A stretch of 52,223 bases of DNA from Nocardia beijingensis NBRC 16342 (GCF_001612785.1 NZ_BDBC01000036.1:1-52223), one strand, 5' to 3'. Counted from the stretch's first letter, positions 1 to 8,456 are shown. The notes: a model not told the origin generated them from the letters alone. Program-made: numbers and translations.

Positions 1-3
1 ATT

Positions 4-29
4 GGGGACCCAGAATCTGGGTCCCCTTT
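4..29 (+). terminator. Intrinsic terminator of the gene upstream of the window
   Basis: A 10-bp perfect stem (GGGGACCCAG at 4-13 with CTGGGTCCCC at 17-26) with a 3-base loop is followed by TTT and a T-rich stretch. It ends whatever lies upstream (tyrS or lprJ would be expected from M. tuberculosis synteny) and isolates the TPR gene as a new transcription unit. Confidence 0.85.
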
Positions 30-147
30 CGTCGTTTGAGCACCTGATGGAGCTCCGGCGAAGTCGCCGTGACCGCACCCCACCGCAGGTGCGTGATTCA
101 ATTTGTGGCGAATACCGACTTTTCGCGGAACAAAGAAAGGGAGCACC

Positions 148-1881
148 GTGCCGGAACAAAACGACGATCGGAAGCCCTTCCGGCGCGGCGCTCCCGATTC
201 CGGGTCCGGCCGGCGAAGCGATAACCAGGACGCGGACCGCCGCGGTGGGGGATTCAACCGTCGAGGTGACTCCGGGGAACGCGGCGGCTACAACCGTCGC
301 GGCGAAGCGGGCGGTTACGGCGGGCGGGAAGGCTCGTCCGACCGGGGGAGTTCTCAGCGCCGCGACAATTCCAGTGGCTTCGATCGTCGCGGAGACAGCG
401 GCGGCGCCGACAAACGCGGCGGCCAGCGCGGTGGATTCGGACGCCGGGACTCCGGCGACCAGACCGGTGACACCGGTGGCTTCCGCCGCGGGGGCGACGC
501 GCCCAAGCGCGGTGGTTTCCAGCGTCGGGACGAGCCCGCGGGCCGTGGTGGGCCGGGAGAGCGCGGCGGTTTCCGACGGTACGACGATTCCGGCGACCGT
601 GGCGGCTTCAAACGCCGCGGCGATTCCGAAGAGCGGCGCGACGAATCGCGCGGTGGTTTCCGTTCGGGCGGTGACTCCGGCGCGCGTGGCGGATACCGTG
701 ACGAGCCCGCTGGCCGTGGTGGGCCGGGAGAGCGCGGCGGTTTCAGACGGTACGACGATTCCGCCGACCGGGGTGGCTTCAAACGCCGCGGCGATTCCGA
801 AGAGCGGCGCGACGAATCGCGCGGTGGAAACCGTTCGGGCGGTGACTCCGGCGCTCGCGGCGGGTTCCGTCGTGGTGACTCCCCCCGGGGTGATTCACCA
901 CGTGGTGGGTTCGACCGTCGCCGTGACGATTCCGGTGACCGGGGTGAAGCACGCCGCGGTGAGGCGGGCGAGCGCGCTGGATTCAAGCGTCGTGGCGACT
1001 TCGATGATCGCGGTGACGCGGGGCGGCGCGGTGAGTCCGGATTCCAGCGGCGCGACGACGATCGCCGTCGCCAGGGATCGGACCGTGACGGCCGGCGCGA
1101 CGACGATCGCGAAGGTTCGACATCGCGTGGCGAGGATCGGCGCAGGGGCGGCGAAGGAGCCCGGGTGGGCGCGGGCCGTTCGCTCGACCGCCGACCGCCG
1201 CGGCCGGAGGAACCCGACCTGCCGGACGAGGTGCAGGCTGCCGATCTCGACTCCGCCGTGCGGCGCGATCTGCTCAGCTTGGACAAAGGCAACGCGGAGA
1301 CGGTCGCCAGGCACCTGGTGATGGCGGTGCGCCTGCTCGACGACGATCCCGGGCTCGCTCTCGCGCATGCCAGGGCCGCGCGGCAACGGGCGGGGCGGAT
1401 CGCGGTCGTGCGTGAGACCGCGGGAGTTGTCGCCTACCACGCCGGTGAATGGGCGGAGGCCTTGTCGGAACTGCGGACCGCGCGCCGGATGTCCGGTGGC
1501 TCCGGGCTGCTGGCCGTCATGGCGGACTGCGAGCGCGGCCTCGGGCGTCCCGAACGCGCGATCGAACTCGGTCGCAGTGACGAGGCGCGCGCTTTGCGTG
1601 GCGATGAGGCCGCCGAACTGCGCATCGTCGTGGCAGGCGCGCGCATGGACCTCGGTCAGTACGACCAAGCCGTCGTCACTCTGCAGACCTCGGATCTCGA
1701 CCCGTCCCGCACCGGATCCGCCGCGGCTCGCCTCTTCTACGCCTACGCCGATGCCCTCGTGGCGGCGGGGCGCACCGACGAAGGCCTCACCTGGTTCCTC
1801 AACGCCGCTTCCGCCGACTTGGACGGAGAGACGGACGCCGAGGAACGCGCCGCCGAACTCACCGGGGACAGCGACATCTGA
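148..1881 (+). CDS. RGG-rich, intrinsically disordered TPR-type protein (Rv1691-like)
   Basis: The GTG start at 148 is chosen because AAAGGGAG lies just upstream; an earlier in-frame ATG at 103 has no ribosome binding site. The 577-residue protein has two parts. Residues 1 to about 355 are a low-complexity Arg/Gly/Asp/Ser tract full of RGG, GGF and RRGDS units, which predicts disorder and RNA or protein binding. Residues about 360-577 are helical, with alternating A/L/G patterns of tetratricopeptide-like repeats (for example GEWAEALSELRTARR and LGQYDQAVVTL). Its place directly before the HAD-small protein-tlyA-nadK-recN string matches Rv1691 of M. tuberculosis. The function of the family is not established. 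The long N-terminal tract contains a recent 171-bp tandem duplication. Its GC-rich repeats also open long but non-coding frames in other registers. Confidence 0.85.
   Translation: MPEQNDDRKPFRRGAPDSGSGRRSDNQDADRRGGGFNRRGDSGERGGYNRRGEAGGYGGREGSSDRGSSQRRDNSSGFDRRGDSGGADKRGGQRGGFGRRDSGDQTGDTGGFRRGGDAPKRGGFQRRDEPAGRGGPGERGGFRRYDDSGDRGGFKRRGDSEERRDESRGGFRSGGDSGARGGYRDEPAGRGGPGERGGFRRYDDSADRGGFKRRGDSEERRDESRGGNRSGGDSGARGGFRRGDSPRGDSPRGGFDRRRDDSGDRGEARRGEAGERAGFKRRGDFDDRGDAGRRGESGFQRRDDDRRRQGSDRDGRRDDDREGSTSRGEDRRRGGEGARVGAGRSLDRRPPRPEEPDLPDEVQAADLDSAVRRDLLSLDKGNAETVARHLVMAVRLLDDDPGLALAHARAARQRAGRIAVVRETAGVVAYHAGEWAEALSELRTARRMSGGSGLLAVMADCERGLGRPERAIELGRSDEARALRGDEAAELRIVVAGARMDLGQYDQAVVTLQTSDLDPSRTGSAAARLFYAYADALVAAGRTDEGLTWFLNAASADLDGETDAEERAAELTGDSDI
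529..870 (+). repeat. Two in-frame tandem copies of a 171-bp (57-codon) unit
   Basis: Copy 1 is 529-699 and copy 2 is 700-870. They start with the same GACGAGCCCGC and run in register with roughly a dozen base differences by eye, so each encodes nearly the same 57 residues (start DEPAGRGGPGERGGFRRYDD). The unit length is a multiple of three, so the disordered domain expanded without breaking the frame. Confidence 0.9.
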
Positions 1882-1899
1882 TCGATCCGTGACCCGATT

Positions 1900-1928
1900 G
1901 GCCGCCGATGCCTGATGCGTCGGCGGCC
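1900..1928 (+). terminator. Terminator-like hairpin after the TPR gene
   Basis: GGCCGCCGATGC (1900-1911) pairs with GCGTCGGCGGCC (1917-1928) over 12 bp, with one T-G wobble and a 5-base loop. It starts 19 bases after the stop codon. There is no U-tract, which is common in high-GC actinomycetes. Confidence 0.65.
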
Positions 1929-1966
1929 TCGACCGAAAGGGTCTTCCTGGCGGGCAGGTCCGCACC

Positions 1967-2588
1967 ATACGCCGATGCCCCCTTGGCGACGGAACGTGCC
2001 GAAGGCCTCACCCGGTTCCTCAACACTGCCTCCGGCGACTTGGACGGAGAGACGGATGTTGAGGAACGGGGCGCCCAACTCACGGGGTACGGCGGCGTCT
2101 GTTTTCCGTCGACGGCCGAGGTCCGCCCGCCGCCGCGACGATGGTTATAGAGACCAGGTGACGCACGTGGTGTGCGCGTGCGGTCGATGGTGATTGCCGA
2201 CCCCGAGAGGGCGGAACAGCGAACGTCGGGTGCACGACGGCCGGACGCAAGTTGGTCGGCGGGCCAGGCCTTGATGAACCTTTCGCTAGAAGCGTGTTCG
2301 GTGGCGTGGACGGTGCGGACCATACGCCGATGCCTCGTGGCGGCGGAACGTGCCGACTGAGGCCTCACCTGCTTCCGCGACACTGCCTCCGTCTGTTCGC
2401 TGCCCGCTCCTCAGCATCCGTCTCTCCGTCCAAGTCGTAGAACATGTTCGACATCCTGTGAAGGGGTTGCCGACCCGGGGAGCAACAGCGAATGCCGGGC
2501 GGACTGTGTGGCCCTTGCCCAGGTGCTCCTGGTCGGGGCACGACGGCCGGACGTGGGTTCGTCGGCGCGCCATGCCTCGATGACAACC
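1967..2588. repeat. Decayed repeat array derived from the 3' end of the TPR gene
   Basis: The 965 bases between the TPR gene and the HAD gene hold no convincing gene. Block B (1967-2091) is a diverged direct copy of the TPR gene tail (1744-1870); one frame still reads GLTRFLNTASGDLDGETD. Block C (2323-2391) is a second direct copy of the first half of that tail. It is followed at once by block D (2392-2440), which is the second half in inverted orientation: on the minus strand it reads DLDGETDAEERAA. A different sequence is also repeated: E1 (2194-2280) and E2 (2467-2588) share CACGACGGCCGGACG and flanking bases. The order is therefore tail, B, E1, C, D-inverted, E2, as if a unit of tail plus flank was duplicated and then decayed. 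From 2589 to 2846 I see nothing specific beyond the HAD leader. Confidence 0.8.
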
Positions 2589-2846
2589 TGTGCGGCGAGC
2601 GAGGCGGTCGATTTCCGCGCTGATGTGTGCGGAGGTACCGAGGCCGGACCTCTCGGCAGAGCGGGCGCGACAAGCCATCGGTGATCCGGGAACCGCCGTG
2701 CGGCGCTTGCACTCCGCTGCCGCGGGAGTGGCTGACGCCACGTCTTTTCGGTCCGCTCGCTGGCGTAGTGTCGATGTCCCGGACTCGGCGGGTCCGGCGG
2801 TGACGAGTCGGCACGGCGCCGAACGGTGACACGGAGTGAGAGTGGT

Positions 2847-3737
2847 GTGACGCGACTACGAGATCGCTACCGAGCCCTGCTGCTGGATCTGGACGGAACG
2901 CTGTATCGCGGTCACGAGGTGATCGAGGGGGCGCCGGAAGCGCTGACCGCGGACGGGCAGGCGGGCCAGCGGCTGGTGTATGTCACCAACAACGCCAGCC
3001 GCGGGCCGCAGGTAGTGGCCGCCCATCTGTCCGAGCTCGGGTTTCCCGCGTCTGCCGATGAGGTGGTGACCAGCGCGCAGGCAGCGGCGCGGCTGCTGGC
3101 CGAGCGGCTCGACCCGGGTGCGCCGGTGCTGGTGGTCGGCACCGACGACTTGGCCGCCGAGGTGGACGGTGTCGGGTTGCGGCCGATCCGGCGCTTCGAC
3201 GGCGCCGCGCCGGCCGCTGTGGTGCAAGGACATTCGCCGCAGACCTCGTGGCCGGACCTAGCCGAAGCCGCCTACGCTCTGCGCGCGGACGCACTGTGGG
3301 TCGCGGCCAACACCGACCGGACCCTGCCGAACGAACGCGGCCTCGCGCCGGGCAACGGTGCGATGGTCGCCGCCCTGCGGGCCGCCTCCGATCGCGAGCC
3401 CATCGTGGCGGGCAAACCCTACGCGCCGCTGCTGGAGGACGCGCTCGTCCGGGCCGGTTCCCGCGCCGCTTTGGTGGTGGGCGATCGTCTCGACACCGAT
3501 ATCGAGGGCGCCAACCGCGTCGGTCTCGACTCGTTGCTGGTGCTCACCGGTGTCAGCACGCTGGATGAATTGCGCAAGGCCACGGACGGGCAGCTCCCGA
3601 CCTATGTCGCCGACTCGCTCGACGCGCTCAATCACGCCGCCGTAGCCGTCGAGCCGGACGCCGATCTCGGCGAATCGCTCCAGCGCAATCCGGGACGAGC
3701 TGTGACGGTCCGCGCGTCCGATTCGGAAATCCGATAG
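2847..3737 (+). CDS. HAD-superfamily phosphatase, NagD-like (HAD-IIA; Rv1692-like)
   Basis: The frame opens at GTG 2826, but GTG 2847, preceded by GGAGTGAGAG, fits the family better because it puts the catalytic motif near residue 15. The 296-residue protein shows HAD motif I DLDGTLYRG (nucleophile and general-acid aspartates), motif II as VTNNASRG, the motif III lysine in VAGKPYAPL, and motif IV GDRLDTDIEGANRVG. The NagD/PGP-type cap sits between motifs II and III. In this family the enzyme dephosphorylates small metabolites; the M. tuberculosis homologue is described as a glycerol-3-phosphate phosphatase. It heads the HAD-small protein-tlyA-nadK-recN gene string. The start codon is the least certain element. 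Confidence 0.88.
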   Translation: MTRLRDRYRALLLDLDGTLYRGHEVIEGAPEALTADGQAGQRLVYVTNNASRGPQVVAAHLSELGFPASADEVVTSAQAAARLLAERLDPGAPVLVVGTDDLAAEVDGVGLRPIRRFDGAAPAAVVQGHSPQTSWPDLAEAAYALRADALWVAANTDRTLPNERGLAPGNGAMVAALRAASDREPIVAGKPYAPLLEDALVRAGSRAALVVGDRLDTDIEGANRVGLDSLLVLTGVSTLDELRKATDGQLPTYVADSLDALNHAAVAVEPDADLGESLQRNPGRAVTVRASDSEIR

Positions 3738-3750
3738 CGTTGACGCCACG

Positions 3751-4041
3751 ATGACTACTGCTACGCCTCGTCCGAGCGGCCCCGGTGCACCGGGGCCCCG
3801 TCCGGGAGTGCCCCTGCCCGGCCAGCACCTGCCGGGCGCGCACGGACACCAGGAGCCTGCCGACCCGGATCGCATCCGCGGCGAGGTCGACAACTTGCTC
3901 GCCGAACTCGACTTCCCCGGCCGAACCGGGGTCGCGACCGACAGCGCCGAGGCCGGAGTCGACATCACCCGTCGCGCTCGCATCCTGGAGCAGGCACATG
4001 ACGTGCTGGTACAGGCCTTGGCCACGGTGGACAAGATCTGA
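3751..4041 (+). CDS. Small conserved actinobacterial protein (Rv1693-like)
   Basis: The 96-residue protein has a Pro/Gly-rich N-terminal 35 residues (GAPGPRPGVPLPGQ) followed by a helical C-terminal part: DPDRIRGEVDNLLAELDF and DITRRARILEQAHDVLVQALATVDKI. It has no recognisable catalytic motif, signal peptide or membrane segment. The gene starts 13 bases after the HAD gene, and only one base separates its stop from the tlyA start, so the three are almost certainly co-transcribed. Its position between the HAD phosphatase and tlyA is the same as that of Rv1693 in M. tuberculosis. Its function is unknown; the charged amphipathic C-terminus suggests a protein-binding helix. Confidence 0.75.
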   Translation: MTTATPRPSGPGAPGPRPGVPLPGQHLPGAHGHQEPADPDRIRGEVDNLLAELDFPGRTGVATDSAEAGVDITRRARILEQAHDVLVQALATVDKI

Positions 4042-4042
4042 G

Positions 4043-4864
4043 GTGGCCAGACGCGCGCGGGTGGACGCGGAACTGGTTCGCCGCGGGTTGGCGAGATCGC
4101 GGGAACACGCGGTCGAGCTGATCGGCGCGGGCCGCGTCCTGATAGCTGGAACGGTCGCGGTGAAGCCGGCGACCGCGGTCGAGGCGGGCACGCCGCTGGT
4201 GGTCCGCGAGGAGCCGGACGAGGTGTCGTGGGCCTCGCGGGGTGCGCACAAACTGCTCGGCGCGCTGGAGCGGTTCGAGCCGGAAGGGCTGTCCGTAGCG
4301 GGCAAGCGCTGCCTGGACGCGGGCGCGTCGACCGGCGGTTTCACCGACGTGCTGCTGGCGCGGCAAGCGCGGGAGGTCGTCGCGGTCGACGTCGGCTACG
4401 GCCAGCTGGTCTGGCGCCTGCGCAACGACGAGCGGGTCAGGGTGTTCGATCGGACCAACGTGCGCAACCTGACGCCCGAAACGATCGGTGGCACGGTTGA
4501 GGTGGTGGTGGGCGACCTGTCGTTCATTTCGCTGAGCCTGGTGCTGCCCGCGCTGGCCGCGTGCGCCGCGCCGGGCGCCGACCTGCTGCCCATGGTGAAA
4601 CCGCAGTTCGAGGTCGGTAAGGAACGGGTCGGCTCGGGCGGTGTCGTGCGTGATCCCGCGTTGCGTGCCGACGCGGTGCGCGCGGTGGCGGCGGCGGCCG
4701 CGGAGCTGGGCCTGCGCACCGCCGGTGTCGTGGCGAGCCCGTTGCCGGGCCCGTCGGGCAATGTCGAATACTTCTTGTGGCTGCGCAACGACGGGCCGTT
4801 CGAGTACGACGGCGAGCGGGTCGCCGCGTTGGTCGAGCGCGCGGTTGAGGAGGGTCCACAGTGA
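4043..4864 (+). CDS. tlyA: TlyA, 16S/23S rRNA 2'-O-methyltransferase
   Basis: The 273-residue protein starts MARRARVDAELVRRGLARSR, the characteristic N-terminus of TlyA. Residues 1-60 form an S4-like RNA-binding domain. A FtsJ-like Rossmann methyltransferase follows, with the SAM loop LDAGASTGGF near residue 91. The likely catalytic K-D-K-E residues are Lys70 in GAHKLL, Asp in VVGDLSF, Lys in MVKPQFEVGKE and Glu in NVEYFLWL. In mycobacteria TlyA methylates 16S C1409 and 23S C1920, and its loss gives capreomycin resistance. The start at GTG 4043 lies one base after the preceding stop. The stop overlaps the nadK start as GTGA (4861-4864), which indicates translational coupling. Confidence 0.96.
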   Translation: MARRARVDAELVRRGLARSREHAVELIGAGRVLIAGTVAVKPATAVEAGTPLVVREEPDEVSWASRGAHKLLGALERFEPEGLSVAGKRCLDAGASTGGFTDVLLARQAREVVAVDVGYGQLVWRLRNDERVRVFDRTNVRNLTPETIGGTVEVVVGDLSFISLSLVLPALAACAAPGADLLPMVKPQFEVGKERVGSGGVVRDPALRADAVRAVAAAAAELGLRTAGVVASPLPGPSGNVEYFLWLRNDGPFEYDGERVAALVERAVEEGPQ

Positions 4865-5820
4865 ACGCGCCGGCTCAGCCTTGCGGCCGGGAGATTCTGC
4901 TGGTGTCGCATCCGGGGCGCGCGGAGATCATCGAGACCGCGCACCGGGTGGCGAAGATCTTCGCGGAGGCGGGGATCTGCCTGCGCGTGCTCGCCGATGA
5001 AGCGGACAGCACGCGGTTCGAGGAGGAGCCGGGCGGTTTTCCGGTGCGCGTGGTGGAACACAGCCCGCAGGCCGCGGTCGGCTGCGAGATGGTGCTCGTG
5101 CTCGGTGGCGACGGAACGTTCTTGCGCGCAGCCGAGCTGGCCCGCCCGGCCGGGGTGCCGGTGCTCGGCATCAACCTCGGCCGCATCGGGTTCCTCACCG
5201 AGGCCGAGGCGGAGCACTTGGACGAGGCGCTCGCCCAGGTGGTCCGGCGCGACTACACGATCGAGCACCGGATGACCATCGATGTCACGGTGCGGATCGA
5301 GGACGAGGTCGTCGAGAGCGGTTGGGCGTTGAACGAGGCGAGCATCGAGAACGCTTCCCGCATGGGCGTTCTGGAAGTGGTGCTGGAGGTCGACGGCCGC
5401 CCGGTGTCCTCGTTCGGCTGCGACGGCATCCTCATCTCCACTCCGACCGGGTCGACCGCCTACGCCTTCTCCGCGGGCGGGCCGGTGGTGTGGCCGGAAC
5501 TCGAAGCCTTGCTGGTGATTCCGAGCAATGCCCATGCCCTGTTCGCGCGACCGCTGGTGACCAGCCCGGATTCGCGGATCGCGGTCGAGTCGGTAGCGAC
5601 CGGACACGATGCGATAGTTTTCCTGGACGGCAGGCGCACGCTCGCACTGCCCAGCGGTGGCCGGGTCGAGGCGGTTCGCGGCGCTCGACCGGTGCGCTGG
5701 GTGCGGCTGGACTCCGCACCGTTCGCCGACCGGATGGTGCGCAAGTTCCAATTGCCCGTGACAGGCTGGCGTGGCCGACGGCGAACGGAGAGCACAAGTG
5801 CTGACAGAGATCAGGATTGA
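4861..5820 (+). CDS. nadK: NAD kinase
   Basis: This 319-residue enzyme phosphorylates NAD to NADP using ATP or polyphosphate in the cytoplasm. Diagnostic motifs are LGGDGTFLRAAE near residue 82 (the GGDG phosphate-binding loop), LGINLGRIGFLTE, and GCDGILISTPTGSTAYAFSAGGP in the C-terminal beta-sandwich domain. Its length is normal for actinobacterial NadK. The start GTG overlaps the tlyA stop by four bases. The C-terminal end overlaps the recN start by 23 bases. The tlyA-nadK-recN order is widely conserved in actinobacteria. Confidence 0.97.
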   Translation: MNAPAQPCGREILLVSHPGRAEIIETAHRVAKIFAEAGICLRVLADEADSTRFEEEPGGFPVRVVEHSPQAAVGCEMVLVLGGDGTFLRAAELARPAGVPVLGINLGRIGFLTEAEAEHLDEALAQVVRRDYTIEHRMTIDVTVRIEDEVVESGWALNEASIENASRMGVLEVVLEVDGRPVSSFGCDGILISTPTGSTAYAFSAGGPVVWPELEALLVIPSNAHALFARPLVTSPDSRIAVESVATGHDAIVFLDGRRTLALPSGGRVEAVRGARPVRWVRLDSAPFADRMVRKFQLPVTGWRGRRRTESTSADRDQD

Positions 5821-7582
5821 CGGGCTTGGCGTCATTTCCACGGCGACCGCGCAGTTCCACGCGGGACTGACCTGCCTGACCGGCGAGACCGGCGCGGGCA
5901 AGACCATGGTGGTGACCAGCCTGCATCTGCTCAGCGGTGCGCGCGCGGACGCGGGGCGGGTCCGGCTCGGGGCGTCCCGCGCCGTGGTCGAGGGCCGGTT
6001 CACCATCGACGACGTGAACGACGCCGCCCGCGCCGAGGTCGCGCAGGTGCTGGAGGCGGCCGCGGCCGAGCAGGACGACGACGGCAGTGTCATCGCGATC
6101 CGCACGGTCGGCAGCGACGGACGCTCACGTGCGCATCTCGGCGGTCGCGGCGTGCCCGCCTCGGTGCTGGCCGATTTCACCGCACCCTTGCTGACCGTGC
6201 ACGGCCAGAACGATCAGCTGCGTTTGCAGCGTCCCGACCAGCAGTTGTCGGCACTGGACCAGTTCGCCGGCGACGCGGTGGGCGCGCTGCTGCGGAAATA
6301 CCAGGTGCTGCGCCGATCGTGGCTCGACGCTCGCACCGAGCTGCTCGAACGGACCGCGCGCAGCCGGGAATTGGCGCTCGAGGCCGAACGGCTCGAGCAC
6401 TCGCTGCGCGAAATCGACGCGATCGCGCCGGAACCCGGCGAAGACGTGCGCATCGTCGACGAGGTGCGCAGGCTCAGTGACCTGGACTCGCTGCGGGAAG
6501 CGGCGGCCACCGCGCACGAAGCGCTGGCCGGGCCCGCCGACGCTCCCGGAGACGGTGCCGGCGCGCTGGAGGCGCTCGGCGCCGCGCGTGCCCGCATCGA
6601 GGCCGCCGACGATCCGGCGCTGGTCGCGCTCGCTCCGCGCGTGGCCGACGCCATCGCCGTGGTGGTCGACGTGACCACCGAGCTGAGCGGGTACCTGTCG
6701 GATCTGCCTTCGGACCCGGGTGCGCTGGATTCGCTGCTCACCCGCCAGGCCGAATTGAAGACGCTGACCCGCAAGTACGCACCCGACATCGACGGGGTGC
6801 TGGCCTGGGCGCAGGAGGCCCGCACCCGGCTCGGGTCGCTGGACGTCTCCGAGGAGGCGCTGGCGAAGCTGGCCGCGGAGGTGGACACCGCCGCCGAGCG
6901 GGTGCGGGAGGCGGCGAAGAAGCTGAGCGCGGCGCGGGCCAAGGCGGCGGGCAAACTGGCGGCCGCGGTGAGCGCCGAACTCGGTGGTCTGGCGATGGGC
7001 AAGGCGCGTCTGGAGGTGGAGGTGCGGCCGGTGCCCGCGGGTGCGCAGGACTCGGCGCCGCTCACCGTCGACGGCAAGGAATTGCACGCCGGGTCCGCAG
7101 GCATCGATGAGGTCGAGTTCCGGCTGGCGGCGCATTCGGGCGCGCAGTCGTTGCCGTTGAGCAAGAGCGCGTCCGGCGGTGAGCTGTCCCGGGTGATGCT
7201 GGCGCTGGAGGTGGTGCTCGCCGGGTCCGAGCACGGCGCGACCATGGTGTTCGACGAGGTCGACGCGGGCGTCGGCGGGCGAGCCGCGGTGGAGATCGGT
7301 CGCAGGCTGGCGCGGCTGGCGCGCACGCATCAGGTGATCGTGGTGACCCATCTGCCGCAGGTCGCGGCGTTCGCCGACACGCACCTGGTGGTCGACAAAT
7401 CCGACGACGGCAAGGGCACGGTCAACAGCGGCGTCCGGGCGCTGACCAACGACGAGCGGGTGGTCGAGCTGGCGCGGATGCTGGCCGGTCTCGACGATAC
7501 CGAGACCGGCCGGGCGCACGCCGAGGAACTACTGGCGACGGCGCGCGCCGAGAAAGCGGGCGCCGAGGTGGCCACGCGCTGA
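5798..7582 (+). CDS. recN: DNA repair ATPase RecN
   Basis: The 594-residue protein is an SMC-like ATPase acting in recombinational repair of double-strand breaks. GTG 5798 (MLTEIRIDGLG) is preferred over an upstream in-frame start because GGAG lies seven bases before it and RecN proteins begin with this motif. Walker A is GETGAGKT at about residues 29-36. The central 200-480 region is rich in Ala, Glu and Arg heptads (coiled coil). The ABC signature is KSASGGELSRVMLALE, and Walker B is MVFDEVDAGVGG, followed by the H-loop VVTHLPQVAAFAD. The gene converges with the following minus-strand gene and shares a hairpin with it at the stop codons. Confidence 0.96.
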   Translation: MLTEIRIDGLGVISTATAQFHAGLTCLTGETGAGKTMVVTSLHLLSGARADAGRVRLGASRAVVEGRFTIDDVNDAARAEVAQVLEAAAAEQDDDGSVIAIRTVGSDGRSRAHLGGRGVPASVLADFTAPLLTVHGQNDQLRLQRPDQQLSALDQFAGDAVGALLRKYQVLRRSWLDARTELLERTARSRELALEAERLEHSLREIDAIAPEPGEDVRIVDEVRRLSDLDSLREAAATAHEALAGPADAPGDGAGALEALGAARARIEAADDPALVALAPRVADAIAVVVDVTTELSGYLSDLPSDPGALDSLLTRQAELKTLTRKYAPDIDGVLAWAQEARTRLGSLDVSEEALAKLAAEVDTAAERVREAAKKLSAARAKAAGKLAAAVSAELGGLAMGKARLEVEVRPVPAGAQDSAPLTVDGKELHAGSAGIDEVEFRLAAHSGAQSLPLSKSASGGELSRVMLALEVVLAGSEHGATMVFDEVDAGVGGRAAVEIGRRLARLARTHQVIVVTHLPQVAAFADTHLVVDKSDDGKGTVNSGVRALTNDERVVELARMLAGLDDTETGRAHAEELLATARAEKAGAEVATR

Positions 7583-7598
7583 GCGCGCCGGTCAGCGC
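7576..7598. terminator. Bidirectional terminator built from two opposing stop codons
   Basis: GCGCTGA (7576-7582) and TCAGCGC (7592-7598) form a perfect 7-bp inverted repeat with a 9-base loop. The recN TGA closes the left arm, and the TCA in the right arm is the stop codon of the minus-strand SRPBCC gene. The stem is short, so strength is uncertain. Confidence 0.5.
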
Positions 7599-8011
7599 AC
7601 CGCCTTCTGCGCGCCCTTGATGAACACGCCGATCAGGTTCTTCAGACCGAATTCGAGCACCTTGGCGGGCACCGGAAGCGACGGGTCGGACTCCATCGTG
7701 TAGGAGACCCGGGTGCCGTTGTCGGCGTCGGCGAAGGTGACGATGCCGACGTGCCGCTTCACCGGCGCGCCCTTGACGACCTTGTACTCCATCCGCTCAC
7801 CGGGCACCAGCTTGGTGATCTCCTCGGTGATACCGACCGGGCCGAGGCCGATCAGGTGCTGCGCGCCGACGCCCTCCCGCTCGGTCAGGCCGGGCTTGAC
7901 CAGCTTGACCTGGGCGGGAATGTAAGGGCTGATGCTCTCGCGGTCGGCGAAGAGCCGGTAGACGACCTCGCGCGGGGCGGCGATGACGGCGTCGACGGTG
8001 GTGCTGGCCAT
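7592..8011 (-). CDS. SRPBCC-family (START/polyketide cyclase-like) protein
   Basis: The 139-residue protein fits the SRPBCC fold: N-terminal strand STTVDAVIAAPREVVYRLFADRESISPYIP, the central LVPGERMEYKVVKGAPVKRHVGIVTFADADNGTRVSYTMES strands, and the long C-terminal helix VLEFGLKNLIGVFIKGAQKAVR. Such domains bind hydrophobic ligands or catalyse cyclisation; no catalytic residues can be assigned here. The start is supported by GAGGAG a few bases upstream. The gene stands alone, transcribed against recN, and is not part of the conserved recN-steA neighbourhood, so it is an insertion relative to M. tuberculosis. Confidence 0.85.
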   Translation of the reverse strand: MASTTVDAVIAAPREVVYRLFADRESISPYIPAQVKLVKPGLTEREGVGAQHLIGLGPVGITEEITKLVPGERMEYKVVKGAPVKRHVGIVTFADADNGTRVSYTMESDPSLPVPAKVLEFGLKNLIGVFIKGAQKAVR

Positions 8012-8456
8012 GAATTCTCCTCTTCCAGTTACGTGTGACCGGCAGCATATAGCTACACCGGGCGCGGCTCGGTGATCGTGTCGTCCGCATCACACTCGGG
8101 GGCGAGCCGTCCGGGTTGCCGGGTTGTTCCGGCCGCTGCCGCGCTTGCGTGCGGTGTCGAAGTCGATGCTCGGTGGTGCCGCAGGTCAGGCGCACAAAGG
8201 TCCGTTCTACTGAGAGTATCCGTGGAAAATTCTGTCCGGTGTGTTGTCTGCTGTGGTCTGACGTGTTCGTCGGAGGTGTGCCTGGGTAGTTCACGGCGGC
8301 AAAGCTCGTAACGACCAATGGTTTTCGCGCTCAGAGCTGACACCGTATCCAACTCGTGTCCGTAATGTCCGGTTCATCTTCTACTATTGAAATCAGTAGA
8401 TTAACGGCGGGTGAATTCCGCCCGCCAGCGGGAAGTGCCGATGCAAAGGGGCCATC
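8012..8456. other. Divergent intergenic region, no gene seen
   Basis: About 445 bases separate the minus-strand SRPBCC gene from the plus-strand small protein gene. No frame has a plausible start and composition. The right part contains a small hairpin (CTACT ... AGTAG, around 8379-8401) and then GGCGGG ... CCCGCC (around 8406-8426), both inside the leader of the next gene. Promoters for both flanking genes must lie here. Confidence 0.5.

Noticed and set aside
529..870. Tandem repeats considered as a CRISPR array
   Set aside because: Units are 171 bp, directly adjacent, in frame and coding; there are no spacers.
2..1321. Alternative plus-strand frame through the RGG repeat region
   Set aside because: The frame starts inside the upstream terminator and exists only because of the biased repeat codons; the real frame has a ribosome binding site and a folded C-terminal domain.
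1908..2150. Short frame with the GLTRFLNTASGDLDGETD sequence as an independent gene
   Set aside because: It is a decayed copy of the TPR gene tail without its own start signals, so it is reported as a repeat.
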